Assembly (NCBI GenBank): GCA_946481025.1
Contig: CAMLNA010000004.1
Location: 23,889 to 87,888, forward strand
Reading direction: 5' to 3'
Origin: an uncultured Rivibacter sp.
GTDB lineage: Bacteria; Pseudomonadota; Gammaproteobacteria; Burkholderiales; Burkholderiaceae
DNA: 64,000 bases
The notes beneath the pieces are model-generated. The model did no database searches, had not been told where the DNA came from, and was given only the letters and a program-made list of their open reading frames with translations. The position numbers and the translations under genes are program-made. The number at the start of each line of letters is the position of its first letter. Positions within the stretch are counted from its first letter, which is position 1. Positions 1 through 8,098 of the stretch are shown here, in pieces.

Positions 1-1
1 G

Positions 2-610
2 AACTTCATCGCCTTCTTCCGGCGCGACTACAAGCGGGTGGCCGAGCTGCACATCGAAAGCGGCTGGGTGCCGCCGGGCACGCGGGTCGACGAACTCGAA
101 GGTGCGATCCGTGCCTGCTGCGAGCCGCACTTCGACCGGCCGCTGAAGGACATCTCGCTCGGCCAGGTGCTGCTGCGGCTTTTCCAGACCTCCCGCCGCT
201 TCAACGTCGAGATCCAGCCGCAGCTCGTGCTGTTGCAGAAGACCTTGCTCAACGTCGAAGGGCTCGGCCGGCAGCTCGACCCGGAGCTCGACCTGTGGAG
301 CACCGCCAAGCCCTTCCTCGAGCGCTGGATGCACGAGCAGATCGGCTGGCGCGGCCTGGTCGAGCGGCTCAAGAACGAGGCGCCGCGCTATGCCAAGCTG
401 CTGCCCGAGCTGCCCCGGCTGCTGCACGATGCATTGCAGGCGCGCGCGTATCCGGCGCCGGCGGGCCCCGACCCCCTGCTCGCCGCCCTGCTGCTGGAGC
501 AGCGCCGCACCAACCGGCTGCTGCGGGCCCTGGTCTACGGCGGACTGGGTTTCGTGCTGGGCTTCGCCGCCGTTCAGCTGTGGGGCCGCTTCCCGCTGTG
601 GTGGCTCTGA
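2..610 (+). CDS. ubiB: UbiB, ABC1-type atypical kinase/ATPase, C-terminal part
   Basis: This is the 3' portion of a gene that begins upstream of the window; the frame is open from base 2 and gives about 202 residues. The [17 protein letters not shown] stretch followed by E-S-G-W-V-P-P is typical of the C-terminal half of UbiB. UbiB is a membrane-associated kinase-like ATPase needed for ubiquinone biosynthesis. The last 25 or so residues form a hydrophobic hairpin ([15 protein letters not shown]) that fits the UbiB membrane anchor. The kinase-like catalytic core is outside the window. A strong hairpin follows the stop codon, so transcription probably ends here. Confidence 0.85.
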   Translation, partial: NFIAFFRRDYKRVAELHIESGWVPPGTRVDELEGAIRACCEPHFDRPLKDISLGQVLLRLFQTSRRFNVEIQPQLVLLQKTLLNVEGLGRQLDPELDLWSTAKPFLERWMHEQIGWRGLVERLKNEAPRYAKLLPELPRLLHDALQARAYPAPAGPDPLLAALLLEQRRTNRLLRALVYGGLGFVLGFAAVQLWGRFPLWWL

Positions 611-611
611 T

Positions 612-632
612 ACCGGGGCCGGCCCCGGTTTT
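612..632 (+). terminator. Rho-independent terminator after ubiB
   Basis: A perfect 9-bp inverted repeat, ACCGGGGCC followed directly by GGCCCCGGT, starts two bases after the ubiB stop and runs into TTTT. Folding needs a small loop at the centre, so the usable stem is about 7 bp of G:C pairs. Position and T-run suit termination of ubiB. Confidence 0.7.
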
Positions 633-712
633 GCTTCGGTCCGATGTCGCGATAATCCCCGGTTCCCGTTGGGAAAACGTCGTCCTTTTCTGAGCACCGA
701 GGTCATGTCCGC

Positions 713-2164
713 ATGAACACCACCCTGCTTGTCTTCGTCATCCTCTACCTCGTGGGCACGCTGGCCCTGGGCGTGTGGGCCGGCACCCGCATCAAGAGCA
801 CCGCCGACTTCGCGCTGGCCGGGCGCAGCCTGCCGCTCGTGATGATCATCACCACCACCTTCGCGACCTGGTTCGGCGCCGAGACGGTGATGGGCATCCC
901 GGCCAAGTTCGTGCAGGGCGGACTCAACGCCATCGTCGAAGACCCGTTCGGCGCCGGCACCTGCCTCATCCTGGTGGGCGTGTTCTTTGCGGCCAAGCTC
1001 TACAAGATGAACCTGCTGACGATCGGCGACTTCTACCGCGAGCGTTTCGGCAAGGGCGTCGAGGTGTTCTGCTCGGTGGCCATCATCCTGAGCTACCTCG
1101 GCTGGGTGGCGGCACAGATCACGGCGCTGGGCCTGGTGTTCAACGTGCTGTCGGCCGGCGAGATCTCCGAAACCACCGGCATGATCGTCGGCACCATCGC
1201 CGTGCTGATCTACGTCGTGGTGGGCGGCTTCCTCGCGGTGGCCTGGACCGACTTCATCCAGATGATCGTGCTGGTGATCGGCCTCGCGGTGATCGCCGTC
1301 TTCGCCAGCGACCTGGCCGGCGGCACGGGCAAGGTGGTCGAGGTGGCCACGTCGGCCAACCTGTTCAACTTCTTCCCGGAGCCGACGTTCAACGAGATCA
1401 TGTTCTTCATCGCGGCGGCCATCACGATGATGCTGGGCAGCATCCCGCAGCAGGACGTGTTCCAGCGGGTGATGTCGGCCAAGGACGCCGACACCGCCAG
1501 CCGCGGCGCTGCCATCGGCGGCTTTGCCTACATCCTGTTCGCCTTCGTGCCGATGTTCATCGTGTCGGCGGCCGTGGTGGTGATGGGCGACAGCGCGATG
1601 GAGCTGGCCAAGAACGACTACCAGAAGCTGCTGCCCACCTTCATCATGACCCACATGCCGCTGGTGATGCAGATCCTGTTCTTCGGCGCGCTGCTGTCGG
1701 CCATCAAGAGCACCTCGTCGGCCACGCTGCTGGCGCCGTCGACCAGCTTCGTCGAGAACATCCTGCGCAACCTCTACCCCAACATGACCGATCGCCAGCG
1801 CCTGCTGTCCATGCGCATCACGATCTTCCTGTTCTCGGTGATGGTGCTGGTCTATGCCATCGCGATGAAGGGCACGTCGATCTACGACCTGGTGTCGTCG
1901 GCCTACCAGGTCACGCTGGTCGGCGCCTTCGTGCCGCTGGTGATGGGGCTGTACTGGAAGCGCGCCACCACCCAGGGCGCGGTGCTGTCCATCGTGATGG
2001 GCATCGTCACCTGGCTGCTGTTCTTCCCGCAGGTCACCACCTGGGGCGAGAGCTTCCCGGGCCAGCTGGCGGGCCTGGTCGCGGCATTCGCGGGCATGCT
2101 GGCCGGCTCGCTGTTGCCGCAACTGGTGCCCAACCATCACAACCGGGCGCCGCACCTGGCCTGA
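713..2164 (+). CDS. Sodium:solute symporter (SSS family)
   Basis: This 483-residue protein is almost entirely hydrophobic with about 13 predicted membrane spans, the usual size and layout of the SSS family (PutP/PanF/SglT fold). The segment L-L-S-A-I-K-S-T-S-S-A-T-L-L-A-P in the eighth-span region matches the Ser/Thr-rich Na+ site of the family. N-terminal G-R-S-L-P and C-terminal L-Y-W-K-R-A-T are also typical. It would take up a small solute with Na+ across the inner membrane; the substrate cannot be read from sequence. It stands alone between the ubiB terminator and the fmdB promoter, and a GATAAT box at 651-656 could be its -10. Confidence 0.85.
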   Translation: MNTTLLVFVILYLVGTLALGVWAGTRIKSTADFALAGRSLPLVMIITTTFATWFGAETVMGIPAKFVQGGLNAIVEDPFGAGTCLILVGVFFAAKLYKMNLLTIGDFYRERFGKGVEVFCSVAIILSYLGWVAAQITALGLVFNVLSAGEISETTGMIVGTIAVLIYVVVGGFLAVAWTDFIQMIVLVIGLAVIAVFASDLAGGTGKVVEVATSANLFNFFPEPTFNEIMFFIAAAITMMLGSIPQQDVFQRVMSAKDADTASRGAAIGGFAYILFAFVPMFIVSAAVVVMGDSAMELAKNDYQKLLPTFIMTHMPLVMQILFFGALLSAIKSTSSATLLAPSTSFVENILRNLYPNMTDRQRLLSMRITIFLFSVMVLVYAIAMKGTSIYDLVSSAYQVTLVGAFVPLVMGLYWKRATTQGAVLSIVMGIVTWLLFFPQVTTWGESFPGQLAGLVAAFAGMLAGSLLPQLVPNHHNRAPHLA

Positions 2165-2235
2165 GCGTCGGGGCCCGCGTGACTTCCTGCGCGCCCCTTG
2201 AAATGGCGCGCAGCCGCCCCGATGTGTGCCCCGCC

Positions 2236-2241
2236 TATAAT
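2236..2241 (+). promoter_or_regulatory. Candidate -10 box for the fmdB-DUF502 transcript
   Basis: TATAAT, a perfect consensus -10, lies 28 bases upstream of the fmdB start in a locally AT-rich patch of a GC-rich region. No good -35 is seen at 16-18 bp, so this is a probable but partial promoter assignment. Confidence 0.5.
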
Positions 2242-2268
2242 TTCGCGTTTTAAATCAAGGGCTTAGCC

Positions 2269-2604
2269 ATGCCGATCTACGCATACCGCTGTGAGTCGTG
2301 CGGCCACGCGCAGGACGTGCTCCGGAAGATCTCCGACCCGGTGCTGACCGCCTGCCCCTCTTGCAAGGCCGACACCTTCAAGAAGCAGCTCACCGCTGCC
2401 GGGTTCCAGCTCAAGGGTTCGGGTTGGTACGTGACCGACTTCCGCAACGGCGGCTCGGGCAGCAGCAACAACGGGAGCAGCCCGGCCGCCAAGCCCGCCG
2501 ACGCACCGGCGGCGGCCCCCGCCTCCGGCGCCGACAGTGGCAGTAGCAGCAGCAGCGCCTCGACCGGCGGCACGCCTTGCGGCGGCTCCTGCGCCTGCCA
2601 CTGA
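2269..2604 (+). CDS. FmdB family zinc-ribbon protein
   Basis: The 111-residue protein opens with M-P-I-Y-A-Y-R-C-E-S-C-G, the signature of the FmdB/CxxC_CxxC regulatory-protein family. A zinc ribbon is formed by C8-x2-C11 and C29-x2-C32. The rest is a low-complexity Gly/Ser/Ala/Pro linker and a short tail with three more Cys (C-G-G-S-C-A-C-H) that could bind metal. Function is not established for bacterial members; the name comes from a Methylophilus gene thought to regulate amide-transport genes. It is the first gene of the block leading to aspS, and that placement is common in betaproteobacteria. Confidence 0.85.
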   Translation: MPIYAYRCESCGHAQDVLRKISDPVLTACPSCKADTFKKQLTAAGFQLKGSGWYVTDFRNGGSGSSNNGSSPAAKPADAPAAAPASGADSGSSSSSASTGGTPCGGSCACH

Positions 2605-2628
2605 GCACGGCCGTTCCCAAGGACATCA

Positions 2629-3309
2629 GTGAAGAAATACATCATCGCCGGTCTGCTGGTCTGGCTGCCGCTGGCGATCACGATCTGGGTGCTGAGCTGG
2701 GTCCTGGGCCTGGCCGACGGCGTGTTCGACGGATTCCTGCGGGTGGTGCAGGCGGTGCTGCCGGCCGGCGCCGCGCCGGCGCTCGAGCGCCTGCAGCGTG
2801 TGCCCGGCCTGGGCGCCGTGCTGGTGCTGCTGGGCATGCTGCTCACCGGCATGTTCGTCACCAACATGTTCGGCCAGTGGTGGCTGGTGCGCTGGAACCG
2901 GCTGCTCAGCAACATCCCGATCGTCAAGTCGGTCTACAGCTCGGTGAAGCAGGTGTCGGACACGCTGTTCTCCAGCAGCGGGCAGGCGTTCCGCGAGGCG
3001 GTGCTGGTCCAGTACCCGCGCAACGGCTCCTGGACGATCGCCTTCGTCACTGGCCGCCCCGGGGGGGAGGTGGCAAACTACCTGCACGCCGAGGACTACC
3101 TGAGCCTCTACGTTCCCACCACCCCCAACCCCACGTCCGGCTTCTTTCTCATGGTTCCGCGCGCCGATGTCATCAAGCTCGACATGAGCGTGGACGAAGC
3201 GCTGAAGTACATCATCTCGATGGGCGTGGTGGCGCCGCGCTACGAGCCGCCCCCGCCGGCACTGACGCCGCTGGCCGCCCAGGCCGACGGGCGAAATCTC
3301 GGGGGCTGA
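2629..3309 (+). CDS. DUF502 family membrane protein
   Basis: A 226-residue protein starting at GTG, 24 bases after fmdB and behind a C-A-A-G-G-A-like ribosome site. Two N-terminal membrane spans (about residues 5-27 and 58-82) are followed by a conserved soluble part with I-P-I-V-K-S-V-Y-S-S-V-K-Q, F-V-T-G-R-P-G-G-E and P-T-T-P-N-P-T-S-G-F, the hallmarks of DUF502. The biochemical role is unknown. Its position between fmdB and aspS is a conserved arrangement in Burkholderiales, consistent with a housekeeping role in the envelope. Confidence 0.85.
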   Translation: MKKYIIAGLLVWLPLAITIWVLSWVLGLADGVFDGFLRVVQAVLPAGAAPALERLQRVPGLGAVLVLLGMLLTGMFVTNMFGQWWLVRWNRLLSNIPIVKSVYSSVKQVSDTLFSSSGQAFREAVLVQYPRNGSWTIAFVTGRPGGEVANYLHAEDYLSLYVPTTPNPTSGFFLMVPRADVIKLDMSVDEALKYIISMGVVAPRYEPPPPALTPLAAQADGRNLGG

Positions 3310-3328
3310 ACGCCCGGCACGCGTTCAG
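3306..3328. repeat. Hairpin spanning the DUF502 stop codon
   Basis: CTGAACGC and GCGTTCAG form a perfect 8-bp stem with a 7-base loop. The left arm contains the TGA stop of the DUF502 gene. There is no T-run after it, so it may be a weak or Rho-assisted attenuator rather than an intrinsic terminator. Confidence 0.4.
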
Positions 3329-3439
3329 TCCTGAGGGCTTGCGAAACAGCTCCCGGCGCGCCGCACACAATCGACCGCTCGACGCTTCTGCTTCACCCGA
3401 AGCGCGGGCCTCATCAAAAGAATTCCTGGAGTGATCCCG

Positions 3440-5239
3440 ATGCGAACCACCTACTGCGGCCTCGTCAGCGAGAAGCTGATGGGCGAAACCGTCACCCTCA
3501 TGGGCTGGGCCCACCGCCGCCGCGACCATGGCGGCGTGATCTTCATCGACCTGCGCGACCGTGAAGGCCTGGTGCAGGTCGTCTGCGACCCCGACCGCCC
3601 CGAGATGTTCAAGACGGCCGAGGGCGTGCGCAACGAATTCGTGCTCAAGGTGGTCGGCAAGGTGCGCCCGCGCCCGGCCGGCACCGAAAACGCCAACCTC
3701 ACCAGCGGCAGGATCGAAGTGCTGTGCCACGAGCTCGAGGTGCTCAACGCCAGCGTGACGCCGCCGTTCCAGCTCGACGACGAGAACCTGTCGGAAACCA
3801 CGCGGCTCACGCACCGCGTGCTGGACCTGCGCCGCCCGTACATGCAGAAGAACCTCATGCTGCGCTACCGCGTGGCCATGGAGGTGCGCAAGTTCCTTGA
3901 CGCCAACGGCTTCGTCGACATCGAGACGCCCATGCTCACCAAGAGCACGCCCGAGGGCGCGCGCGACTACCTCGTGCCCAGCCGCGTGCACGACGGCCAC
4001 TTCTTCGCGCTGCCGCAGAGCCCCCAGCTCTTCAAGCAGCTGCTCATGGTGGCCGGCTTCGACCGCTACTACCAGATCACCAAGTGCTTCCGCGACGAAG
4101 ACCTGCGCGCCGACCGCCAGCCCGAGTTCACGCAGATCGACATCGAGACCAGCTTCCTCGGTGAAGAAGAGATCCGCGGCCTCACCGAGGGCATGATCCG
4201 CACGGTGTTCCGCAACGTGATGGGTGTCGAGCTCCCCGGCTACCCGGTGATGAAGTACGCCGACGCCATGCACAAGTACGGCTCCGACAAGCCGGACCTG
4301 CGCGTCAAGCTCGAGTTCACCGAACTGACCGACGTGATGAAGGACGTCGACTTCAAGGTGTTCTCGACGCCGGCCACCATGAAGGGCGGCCGCGTGGCCG
4401 CGCTGCGCGTGCCCGGGGGCGGCGAAATGAGCCGCGGCGAGATCGACGGCTATACCGAATTCGTCAAGATCTACGGTGCCAAGGGCCTGGCCTGGATCAA
4501 GGTCAACGACGTGGCCAAGGGCCGCGAGGGCCTGCAGAGCCCCATCGTGAAGAACCTGCACGATGCGGCCATCGCCGAGATCCTGGCCCGCACCGGCGCC
4601 TGCAACGGCGACCTCATCTTCTTCGGCGCCGACAAGGCCAAGGTGGTCAACGACGCCATCGGCGCGCTGCGCGTGAAGGTGGGCCACAGCGAGTTCGGCC
4701 GTGCCAACGGCCTCTTCGAGGACAAGTGGGCGCCGCTGTGGGTGGTGGACTTCCCGATGTTCGAGTACGACGAGGACGAAGGCCGCTGGAACGCGGTGCA
4801 CCATCCGTTCACCGCGCCGAAGGACGGCCACGAGGACCTGATGGACACCGCGCCCGACCAGTGCATCGCCAAGGCCTACGACATGGTGCTCAACGGCTGG
4901 GAGCTGGGCGGCGGCTCGGTGCGTATCCACCGGGCCGAAGTGCAGAGCAAGGTGTTCTCGGCCCTCAAGATCGGCCCCGAGGAGGCGCAGCTCAAGTTCG
5001 GCTTCCTGCTCGACGCGCTGCAGTACGGCGCGCCGCCGCACGGTGGCCTGGCCTTCGGCCTGGACCGCCTGGTCACGCTGATGACCAAGGCCGAGTCGAT
5101 CCGCGACGTGATCGCCTTCCCGAAGACCCAGCGCGCCCAGTGCCTGCTCACGCATGCGCCCAGCCCGGTGGACGAGAAGCAGCTGCGCGAGCTGCACATC
5201 CGCCTGCGCAATCCCCAACCGGTGGGGGGCGCGGCCTGA
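3440..5239 (+). CDS. aspS: Aspartyl-tRNA synthetase
   Basis: A 599-residue bacterial-type class II AspRS that charges tRNA-Asp. The N-terminal OB-fold anticodon-binding domain ([13 protein letters not shown]) is followed by the catalytic core with motif 2 ([16 protein letters not shown]) and motif 3 ([10 protein letters not shown]). The large GAD insertion lies between them, as in full-length bacterial enzymes of about 590 residues. The ATG at 3440 is preferred over the in-frame GTG at 3431 because the protein then starts M-R-T-T-Y-C-G as in relatives and has CTGGAG upstream. Whether it also mischarges tRNA-Asn cannot be judged here. Confidence 0.97.
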   Translation: MRTTYCGLVSEKLMGETVTLMGWAHRRRDHGGVIFIDLRDREGLVQVVCDPDRPEMFKTAEGVRNEFVLKVVGKVRPRPAGTENANLTSGRIEVLCHELEVLNASVTPPFQLDDENLSETTRLTHRVLDLRRPYMQKNLMLRYRVAMEVRKFLDANGFVDIETPMLTKSTPEGARDYLVPSRVHDGHFFALPQSPQLFKQLLMVAGFDRYYQITKCFRDEDLRADRQPEFTQIDIETSFLGEEEIRGLTEGMIRTVFRNVMGVELPGYPVMKYADAMHKYGSDKPDLRVKLEFTELTDVMKDVDFKVFSTPATMKGGRVAALRVPGGGEMSRGEIDGYTEFVKIYGAKGLAWIKVNDVAKGREGLQSPIVKNLHDAAIAEILARTGACNGDLIFFGADKAKVVNDAIGALRVKVGHSEFGRANGLFEDKWAPLWVVDFPMFEYDEDEGRWNAVHHPFTAPKDGHEDLMDTAPDQCIAKAYDMVLNGWELGGGSVRIHRAEVQSKVFSALKIGPEEAQLKFGFLLDALQYGAPPHGGLAFGLDRLVTLMTKAESIRDVIAFPKTQRAQCLLTHAPSPVDEKQLRELHIRLRNPQPVGGAA

Positions 5240-5295
5240 CCGAAGCGGCCCGCGGCGCTGGCATCATCCGCCGGCGCTCGCTGCCTCTGCCGATG

Positions 5296-5323
5296 AAAGG
5301 GCTGCCGGGCGCAGCCCTTTTTT
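5296..5323 (+). terminator. Rho-independent terminator after aspS
   Basis: AAAGGGCTGC and GCAGCCCTTT form a perfect 10-bp stem around a CGGGC loop, followed by further T residues. It separates aspS from the lipoprotein gene, so the gene block is broken at the transcription level here. Confidence 0.9.
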
Positions 5324-5337
5324 CTGGGAGAGGAATC

Positions 5338-6144
5338 ATGCGCATGCGTCACCTTGTCGTTCCCGCCGTCGTGCTTCTGGCGGCCATGCTGCAGGCCGGC
5401 TGCGGCGAAAAGAAGACCGAGCTGGGCGAGGGCGGGTCGGTGGTCTCCGGCTCGGCAGGCCCGGCCGGCGCGCAGGCCGCCTCGAAGGACCTGGTGCGCT
5501 GCGACGGGCCGGTGGCCACGCTGGCGCTGGCCGAGAACCCCAACGGCTACACCATGACCAGCAGCTACCAGCTCCCCGCCTCGCCGGTGCCGCTGGTCAA
5601 GCTGATCGCGCAGCAAAGCGGGTGCTTCCGGGTAGTCGACCGTGCCGCCGGCCTGCGCAGCACCCTGCAGGAGCAGGAGCTCAAGGACTCCGGGGTGCTG
5701 CGCCAGCAGGGCAACACGGTCGCCAAGGGCAAGGGCTACGAGGCGCAGTACACGCTGGTGCCCAGCCTCACCTTCAGCGAGCAGGATGCCGGCCGCGGGC
5801 TGGGCGGCGTGATCGCGATGATCCCGGTCCTGCGCGACATCGCGGGCCTGGCCGGCATGGTGGAACAGGTCAAGTTCAAGGAGGCGCAGGTGGCCCTGCT
5901 GCTCACCGACAACGAAACCACCGAGCAGCTGGCCGCGGCCACCGGCTCGGCCAAGACCACCGACCTCGGCGTGGGCGGCCTCGTGCTGGGCAAGCTGGGC
6001 GGCGCCGGCGGCGTGGGCTGGAGCAACACCAACGAAGGCAAGGTGATCGCCGCGGCCTTCTTCGACGCACACAACAAGCTCGTCACGCAGGTGCGCCACC
6101 TGCAGGCTAAGGAGCTGCCGCCGGCGGTGGCGGTGAAGCCGTGA
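5338..6144 (+). CDS. Lipoprotein, CsgG-like
   Basis: The ATG follows GGGAGAGGAATC. The first 22 residues are a lipoprotein signal (V-V-L-L-A-A-M-L-Q-A-G-C) with C22 as the predicted lipidated residue. The mature part, roughly residues 60-130, resembles the CsgG/LpoB fold region: F-R-V-V-D-R-A-A-G-L-R-S-T-L-Q-E-Q-E-L is like the C-F-x-V-x-x-R-x-x-L-x-x-L-x-x-E-x pattern of CsgG-family lipoproteins. Total length 268 residues suits the family. It would sit on a membrane leaflet facing the periplasm. No curli genes are nearby, so a secretion-pore role is unsupported and the assignment is to fold only. It interrupts the usual aspS-nudB neighbourhood. Confidence 0.6.
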   Translation: MRMRHLVVPAVVLLAAMLQAGCGEKKTELGEGGSVVSGSAGPAGAQAASKDLVRCDGPVATLALAENPNGYTMTSSYQLPASPVPLVKLIAQQSGCFRVVDRAAGLRSTLQEQELKDSGVLRQQGNTVAKGKGYEAQYTLVPSLTFSEQDAGRGLGGVIAMIPVLRDIAGLAGMVEQVKFKEAQVALLLTDNETTEQLAAATGSAKTTDLGVGGLVLGKLGGAGGVGWSNTNEGKVIAAAFFDAHNKLVTQVRHLQAKELPPAVAVKP

Positions 6145-6157
6145 GGTGATCAATGGC

Positions 6158-6163
6158 TAAAAT
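6158..6163 (+). promoter_or_regulatory. Candidate -10 and operator of the toxin-antitoxin operon
   Basis: TAAAAT at 6158-6163 sits inside a partly symmetrical element, AATGGC then GGCCAAT, covering 6152-6170. This would place the transcription start just before the antitoxin ATG at 6189, where Phd-type antitoxins usually bind to repress their own operon. No clear -35 is visible. Confidence 0.4.
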
Positions 6164-6188
6164 GGCCAATCACTCTCGAGGGGTGGCC

Positions 6189-6458
6189 ATGCGCGTCACT
6201 GCAACCGAAGCCAAGAATCGTTTTGGAGCCTTGTGTGTCGAGGCGAAGCGTGAACCCGTGGTGGTCGAGAAGGCAGGCCAGCCCGACACGGTGATTCTGT
6301 CGTTCGACGCCTACCAGAAGCTCGTCCAGCGCCAGCGGGCCGAAAGCCTGCGCGGGCGCAAGAAGCGTTTCAACGAGCAGTACGGCGAGTGGATCGATGC
6401 ACAGAACCGCCACGTCGAGCAGTACGGCGTGTTCGGCGAGGAATTCCGGGTCTGGTAG
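6189..6458 (+). CDS. Antitoxin: Phd/YefM-type N-terminus with CcdA-like C-terminal tail
   Basis: An 89-residue protein. Residues 1-50 (M-R-V-T-A-T-E-A-K-N-R-F-G-A-L ... V-I-L-S-F-D-A-Y-Q-K-L) are the Phd/YefM fold that dimerises and binds operator DNA. Residues 60-89 match the toxin-binding tail of CcdA instead: R-x3-E and then R-H-V-E-Q-Y-G-V-F-G-E-E-F-R-V-W aligns with R-F-I-E-M-N-G-S-F-A-D-E-N-R-D-W of F-plasmid CcdA, including the final R-x-W. The next gene is a ccdB homologue 6 bases on, which fits that reading. The start at 6189 gives a canonical Phd N-terminus. An upstream in-frame ATG at 6153 has an AGGTGA site and would add 12 residues, but it overlaps the putative promoter. Confidence 0.85.
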   Translation: MRVTATEAKNRFGALCVEAKREPVVVEKAGQPDTVILSFDAYQKLVQRQRAESLRGRKKRFNEQYGEWIDAQNRHVEQYGVFGEEFRVW

Positions 6459-6464
6459 CGGCCG

Positions 6465-6782
6465 ATGGCTCAGTTCGACGTTTACAGGAACCCGAATGCT
6501 GCGCAACGCGAGGGGTTTCCTTACCTGGTTGTGTTGCAAAGCGACCAGCTCGACCATCTGAGCACGCGCTTTGCGATGCCGCTGCAGCGCCTGGCACAGC
6601 ACCCTTCGACCGCACCCCGGCGCCTTGCTCAGACGGTCGTGATCGACGGCGAAGCCCTGTACTTGGCCGCCCAGTACTGCGCGGCGCTTCCTGCACGTGT
6701 ACTGCGCAGCCCGGTCTTGTCCCTTGCCCATGAAAGCGCAACGCTGCTGGATGCACTGGACGCCGTGATCTCCGGCGTGTGA
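6465..6782 (+). CDS. ccdB: CcdB family toxin
   Basis: The 105-residue product has the CcdB length and landmarks: Q-F-D-V-Y near the start, L-Q-S-D-x2-D at 24-30 and R-F-A-M-P-L at 35-40. Classical CcdB poisons DNA gyrase through its last residues Trp-Gly-Ile; here the end reads D-A-V-I-S-G-V, so the Trp position is Ser and the final Ile is Val, while Gly is kept. It may therefore act more weakly or on another target. The stop codon overlaps a GTG that could start nudB, so the pair is probably co-transcribed with nudB. The antitoxin gene precedes it as in nearly all type II modules. Confidence 0.85.
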   Translation: MAQFDVYRNPNAAQREGFPYLVVLQSDQLDHLSTRFAMPLQRLAQHPSTAPRRLAQTVVIDGEALYLAAQYCAALPARVLRSPVLSLAHESATLLDALDAVISGV

Positions 6783-6784
6783 CC

Positions 6785-7255
6785 ATGCGCCCGCCCAAGA
6801 TCCCCGAATCCGTCCTGGTGGTGATCCACACTGCCGAACTCGACGTGCTGCTCATCGAGCGGGCCGACAAGCCCGGCTACTGGCAGAGCGTCACCGGCTC
6901 GAAGGACCGCGTCGACGAGCCGCTGGCTGAAACCGCGGTGCGCGAGGTGTTCGAGGAAACCGGCATCCGCGTCGGCAGCGCCGAGGTGCCGCTGGCCCGT
7001 CTGCGGGACTGGCACCTGTCGAACGTCTACGAGATCTACCCGGTGTGGCGCCACCGCTATGCCGAGGGCGTGACGCACAACACCGAGCACGTGTTCGGCC
7101 TTCGCGTCCCGCGCGACGTCCCCGTCGTGCTGGCCCCGCGGGAACACCTGCAGCACGTGTGGCTGCCCTATCGGGAAGCGGCCGACCGGTGCTTCTCGCC
7201 GTCGAATGCCGAAGCCGTGCTGCAGCTGCCGAACTTCCTGTCGTCCGACACCTGA
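6785..7255 (+). CDS. nudB: Dihydroneopterin triphosphate diphosphatase (Nudix)
   Basis: A 156-residue Nudix hydrolase. The Nudix box runs G-S-K-D-R-V-D-E-P-L-A-E-T-A-V-R-E-V-F-E and ends E-T-G-I; it is one residue longer than the textbook spacing between the first Gly and the R-E pair. NudB removes pyrophosphate from dihydroneopterin triphosphate, the step after GTP cyclohydrolase I in folate synthesis; a folE gene is at 30.1 kb. Position downstream of aspS and upstream of the EEP and cls genes is the conserved betaproteobacterial arrangement. A GTG at 6779, overlapping the ccdB stop, is an alternative start adding two residues. Confidence 0.9.
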   Translation: MRPPKIPESVLVVIHTAELDVLLIERADKPGYWQSVTGSKDRVDEPLAETAVREVFEETGIRVGSAEVPLARLRDWHLSNVYEIYPVWRHRYAEGVTHNTEHVFGLRVPRDVPVVLAPREHLQHVWLPYREAADRCFSPSNAEAVLQLPNFLSSDT

Positions 7256-7287
7256 GTCCGGCAGGAATCGGCGAAGATTCGCAGGCC

Positions 7288-8085
7288 ATGAATCCCCTCC
7301 ATTCGTCGCTGCTGCCGCCCTCGGACCACACCTCCACGCTGCTGCGCGTGGCCACGTACAACATCCACAAGGGCGTGCGCGGCGTCGGGCCGGGCAAGCG
7401 GCTGGAGATCCACAACCTGGGGCTGGGGGTGGAGGCGCTCGATGCCGACCTCGTGTTCCTGCAGGAAGTGCGCAGCTTCCACCACCGCGACGCGCGGCAG
7501 TTCGACCGCACCTCGTTCGGCTGGCCCAAGGTCGGCCAGGCCGAGTACCTCGCGCCCGAGGGCTACGAAGTGGCCTACCGCACCAACGCCTTCACCCGCG
7601 GCGGCGAACACGGCAACGCGCTGCTGTCGCGCTGGCCGGTGGGCGACATCGGGCACTACGACGTGTCCGACCACCGCTTCGAGCAGCGCGGCCTGCTCCA
7701 TGTGCCGGTGCAGTGGCACGGCGTCGAGGTCCACGCCGTCGTCTGCCACTTCGGCCTCATCCATTCGAGCCGGGTGCGCCAGGCCGACCGGCTGGCCGCC
7801 TACATCAAGGCCAACGTGCCCAAGCGCGCGCCGCTCATCGTGGCCGGCGACTTCAACGACTGGGGCGAGAAGCTCGACGGCCCGATGAAGCTCAACGGCC
7901 TGCACCGCGCCACCGCCCCCGACGGGCACCGGCCGCTCACCTACCCGTCGCGCGTGCCGGTGTTTTCGCTCGACCGCGTCTACACCCGTGGGCTGCGCTG
8001 CGTCTCCACCTTCGTGCCGCGCGGCACCGCCTGGGCGCGCATGTCGGACCACCTGCCGCTGGTGGCCGAGCTCGATCTCGCATGA
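7288..8085 (+). CDS. Endonuclease/exonuclease/phosphatase (EEP) family protein
   Basis: A 265-residue protein with the EEP metal-dependent fold: R-V-A-T-Y-N-I-H-K-G near residue 20, the catalytic E in V-F-L-Q-E-V-R, V-A-G-D-F-N-D-W in the middle and S-D-H-L-P-L-V at the end. These correspond to the Asn, Glu, Asp/Asn and Asp-His catalytic residues of the DNase I/APE1/phosphatase superfamily. Members next to cardiolipin synthases may act on phospholipid or phosphodiester substrates, but the true substrate is not known. The start ATG lies 32 bases after nudB, and clsB begins 13 bases after the stop. Confidence 0.88.
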   Translation: MNPLHSSLLPPSDHTSTLLRVATYNIHKGVRGVGPGKRLEIHNLGLGVEALDADLVFLQEVRSFHHRDARQFDRTSFGWPKVGQAEYLAPEGYEVAYRTNAFTRGGEHGNALLSRWPVGDIGHYDVSDHRFEQRGLLHVPVQWHGVEVHAVVCHFGLIHSSRVRQADRLAAYIKANVPKRAPLIVAGDFNDWGEKLDGPMKLNGLHRATAPDGHRPLTYPSRVPVFSLDRVYTRGLRCVSTFVPRGTAWARMSDHLPLVAELDLA

Positions 8086-8098
8086 ACAGGGCGTGCCG

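Noticed and set aside
3212..5218. Long open frame antisense to aspS (668 codons)
   Set aside because: Very high GC content makes stop codons rare in antisense frames. The frame has His/Val/Leu/Gln-rich low-complexity sequence with no domain, and aspS on the other strand is certain.
5338..6144. CsgG-like lipoprotein as part of a curli system
   Set aside because: No csgA, csgB, csgE or csgF candidates are nearby; the likeness is at fold level only.
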